Assembly (NCBI GenBank): GCA_033439795.1
Contig: JAUTDP010000006.1
Location: 2,170,001-2,234,000, forward strand
Source of the DNA: Sordaria brevicollis
Taxonomy: Eukaryota > Ascomycota > Sordariomycetes > Sordariales > Sordariaceae
Direction of reading: 5' to 3'
Length of the DNA: 64,000 bases
The notes below the pieces were generated by a model that saw only the letters and a list, made by a program, of their open reading frames with translations, was not told the origin of the DNA and did not search any database. Below are positions 61,955 through 64,000 of this stretch, one piece after another. Position 1 is the first letter of the stretch; the number at the start of each line of letters is the position of its first letter. The position numbers and the translations under genes are program-made.

Positions 61955-64000
61955 ATGGTCCATCTCACGCAAGCTGTCTTTGCCGGACTGGTGGCCTGGC
62001 CTACTGTTATCAGTGCTGCTGCCACTGACAAGAAGCCATGGCCTCAGGGTGTCTCTTTGAAGTCCTTCATTGGCACTGGTAAACCTTTCATCTCTGGACA
62101 TTTGAAGCTCATGGAACCGAACTGACACTCATCCTTCTCAATCACAGAGTCGAAGATCGCCCTCGACGGAGTCCTCGCCAACATCGGGCCCAACGGCGCC
62201 CGCGTCCCCGGCGCAGGAGCCGGTATCGTCATCGCCAGTCCTACTAAGGAGAATCCCAACTGTCAGTTTTCACCTCCTTCCCATCTCCCCATCTCACAAA
62301 CCAAACATCATCAACCCCCTTACTAACTCCGAGCCAAATAGACTTCTACACCTGGACCCGCGACGCCGCCCTAACCTATAAGACCCTCGTTGACGAATTC
62401 CTCTTCGGCAATAAGGCCCTCCAGCCCTACATCGAGGACTACATCCACTCGCAAGCCGTTCTCCAAACCGTCACCAACCCATCCGGCAAGCTTCTCCCCT
62501 CGGGAGCCGGACTGGGCGAACCCAAGTTCAACGCCGACGGCAGCCGGTATAACGGCAACTGGGGCCGGCCACAAAGAGATGGACCCGCTCTCAGAGCGAT
62601 TGCGCTGATTGAGTATGCCAATTACTTGGTTAAAAAGGGAGAGAAGCAGAGGGTGAGGGAGGTGATTTGGCCGGTTATTGCCAATGATTTGAATTATGTT
62701 GGGCAGTATTGGTACGTTTCCCTTTTCTTTGCTGGTGGTGATGGGTGCTGATAAGGTGACTAGGAACGCAACAACCTTCGACCTCTGGGAAGAAGTCTCC
62801 GGCTCCAGTTTCTTCACCACCCAATCGCAATACCGCTCCTTGGTCTCGGGCTCCCAACTCGCCTCTTCCCTCGGCCTTTCCGGAGCAAATGTCACGGGAT
62901 GGGCTTCGCAGGCTCCTCAAATCCTCTGCTTCCTCAACTCCGCCTTTTGGTCCCCCACTTCTTCCGTCGGCGGCGGCCACCTCCTCGGAAACATCAACAT
63001 CGGCTCCCCCCGCTCCGGCATCGACGCCAACACCATCCTCGGCCCCCTCGCCGCCTTCGACATCAACGCCCCCTGCGACTCACCCACTTTCCAACCGTGT
63101 CATCCCAAGGTTTTGTCCACCTTCAAAGTCCTAGTCGACACCTTTCGCAACCCTTCCCTCTATCCCATCAACTCCGGCATTCCCAAATCCAAAGGCGTCG
63201 CCCTGGGTAGATACCCCGAAGACATCTATTACACCGGTAACCCGTGGTATCTCATCACTCTCGGCGCAGCCGAGTTGCTGTACAACGCGGTAGCCCGCTG
63301 GGAGAAGCAAGGCTACGTGTCAGTCGACAAAACCAGCGAAGCCTTTTTCAAGACCATCTACCCTTTGGCGAGGGCGGGACAGACGTACCGCGCCTGGCCG
63401 CTTCTCAACTCGCTTTCGCCGTTCAGCGCCATCTTGAGGGCCGTGGAGAATTACGCCGACAGCTTTGTCGGTGTGGTGCAGAAATATACCCCGTCTTCTG
63501 GGTCACTGGCGGAGCAGTTCCTCAAGACTGCCCCCGGAACTCCCACCTCGGCTGATAACCTCACTTGGTCGTTTGCGGCGTTTTTGTCGATGAATCATCG
63601 GAGAGAGAGACAGGTTCCTACTTCTTGGGTTCCCAAGTCCGTTTCCCTCCCTGCTCAGTGCGAAGGCACTTCCTTCAAGGGAACGTACGCCCCTGCTACT
63701 GGGGCGGGTGCGCCAGAGTTGAATGTTACTTGCCAATCGACCATTTTGTTCCAGGTGAATGCGTCGACTTACTACGGGGAGAATATTTACCTCACTGGTA
63801 ATTCGCCAGACTTGGGGAACTGGGATTTGAGTCAGGCGATCCCGATGCAGAGCACCAACTACACGCAGGAGAGACCGTTGTGGTTTGCCAAGGTGCCGTT
63901 GACGGCTGGGCAGAATGTGGAGTATGCGTTTGTCAGGGAGCAGGATTGTGGGCAGGCGTGGATTTGGGAGGATCAGACTCAGGCGAACAGGACGGTGAGT
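61955..64000 (+). CDS. Secreted glucoamylase, GH15 with C-terminal CBM20 (3' end outside window)
   Basis: Glucan 1,4-alpha-glucosidase releasing glucose from starch ends. Exons: 61955-62078, 62148-62261, 62342-62711, 62764-63994, with GT-AG introns of 69, 80 and 52 bp; GTGAGT at 63995-64000 looks like the next donor, so 613 residues are visible. An N-terminal hydrophobic signal peptide (about 1-22) indicates secretion. The GH15 domain shows YTWTRDAAL (82-90), FDLWEEVSGSSFFT with the general acid expected at E212, and SLAEQF with the base at E453. A short Thr/Ala/Gly linker leads to a CBM20 starch-binding domain containing YYGENIYLTGN and LGNWD. The N-terminus and linker differ from the Aspergillus enzymes, whose linker is longer. 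Family assignment is secure; which paralogue it is remains open. Confidence 0.95.

Noticed and set aside
50532..64000. Secondary-metabolite gene cluster (regulator plus efflux pump)
   Set aside because: No synthase, cyclase or tailoring enzyme is present; glucoamylase is a nutritional enzyme.
1..64000. CRISPR array or bacterial mobile elements
   Set aside because: The organism is eukaryotic by intron structure and gene content; no regular spacer-repeat array is seen.

Overview
The window looks like a chromosome segment of a filamentous ascomycete, most likely a sordariomycete. The evidence is a two-part composition: about 37 kb of extremely AT-rich, CpA-depleted, repeat-derived DNA of the kind left by repeat-induced point mutation (RIP), next to about 23 kb of GC-normal DNA. 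The normal part carries genes with short GT-AG introns and fungus-specific families (a Set3-type PHD/SET protein, a Zn2Cys6 regulator, a DHA2-type MFS transporter and a GH15 glucoamylase). I cannot fix genus or species from sequence alone.

Positions 1-36,900 form a graveyard of mutated transposons. From left to right they are: the tail and LTR of one retroelement (1-1805); unassigned mutated DNA (1806-5550); a Ty3/Gypsy element of the + strand (5551-24530) carrying a second, complete Ty3/Gypsy element inside it (8579-16411), both with target-site duplications; a third Ty3/Gypsy element on the - strand (24807-33394); and a pogo/Fot1-like transposase relic (about 33960-36100) interrupted by a 537-bp miniature LTR element (35123-35659). 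Reverse transcriptase, RNase H, integrase and chromodomain blocks are still readable, but they are full of stops of the TAA/TAG type expected when CAA, CAG and TGG codons mutate.

Positions 37,000-40,800 hold a mutated Mutator-like (MULE) element with intact 74-bp terminal inverted repeats, between GC-normal flanks. Positions 40,805-45,276 are GC-normal but I find no convincing gene; the downstream part is probably promoter and leader of the next gene.

From 45,277 the gene-bearing part begins. A 951-residue PHD/SET chromatin protein (+) is followed by a four-exon Zn2Cys6 transcription factor (-). A roughly 5-kb intergenic region separates that gene from a divergently transcribed three-exon MFS transporter (+). 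Last comes a secreted glucoamylase (+), which runs off the right edge at what looks like an intron donor. Nothing shows that these four genes form one pathway. The regulator is a plausible controller of nearby genes only by proximity.

The most interesting signals are the miniature LTR element with tRNA-like A- and B-box motifs, the roughly 2.6-kb extra coding block downstream of pol in the outer Gypsy element, an LTR with long inverted ends, the MULE with doubled motifs in its preserved inverted repeats, and a 93-bp in-frame cassette inside an intron of the transcription factor.
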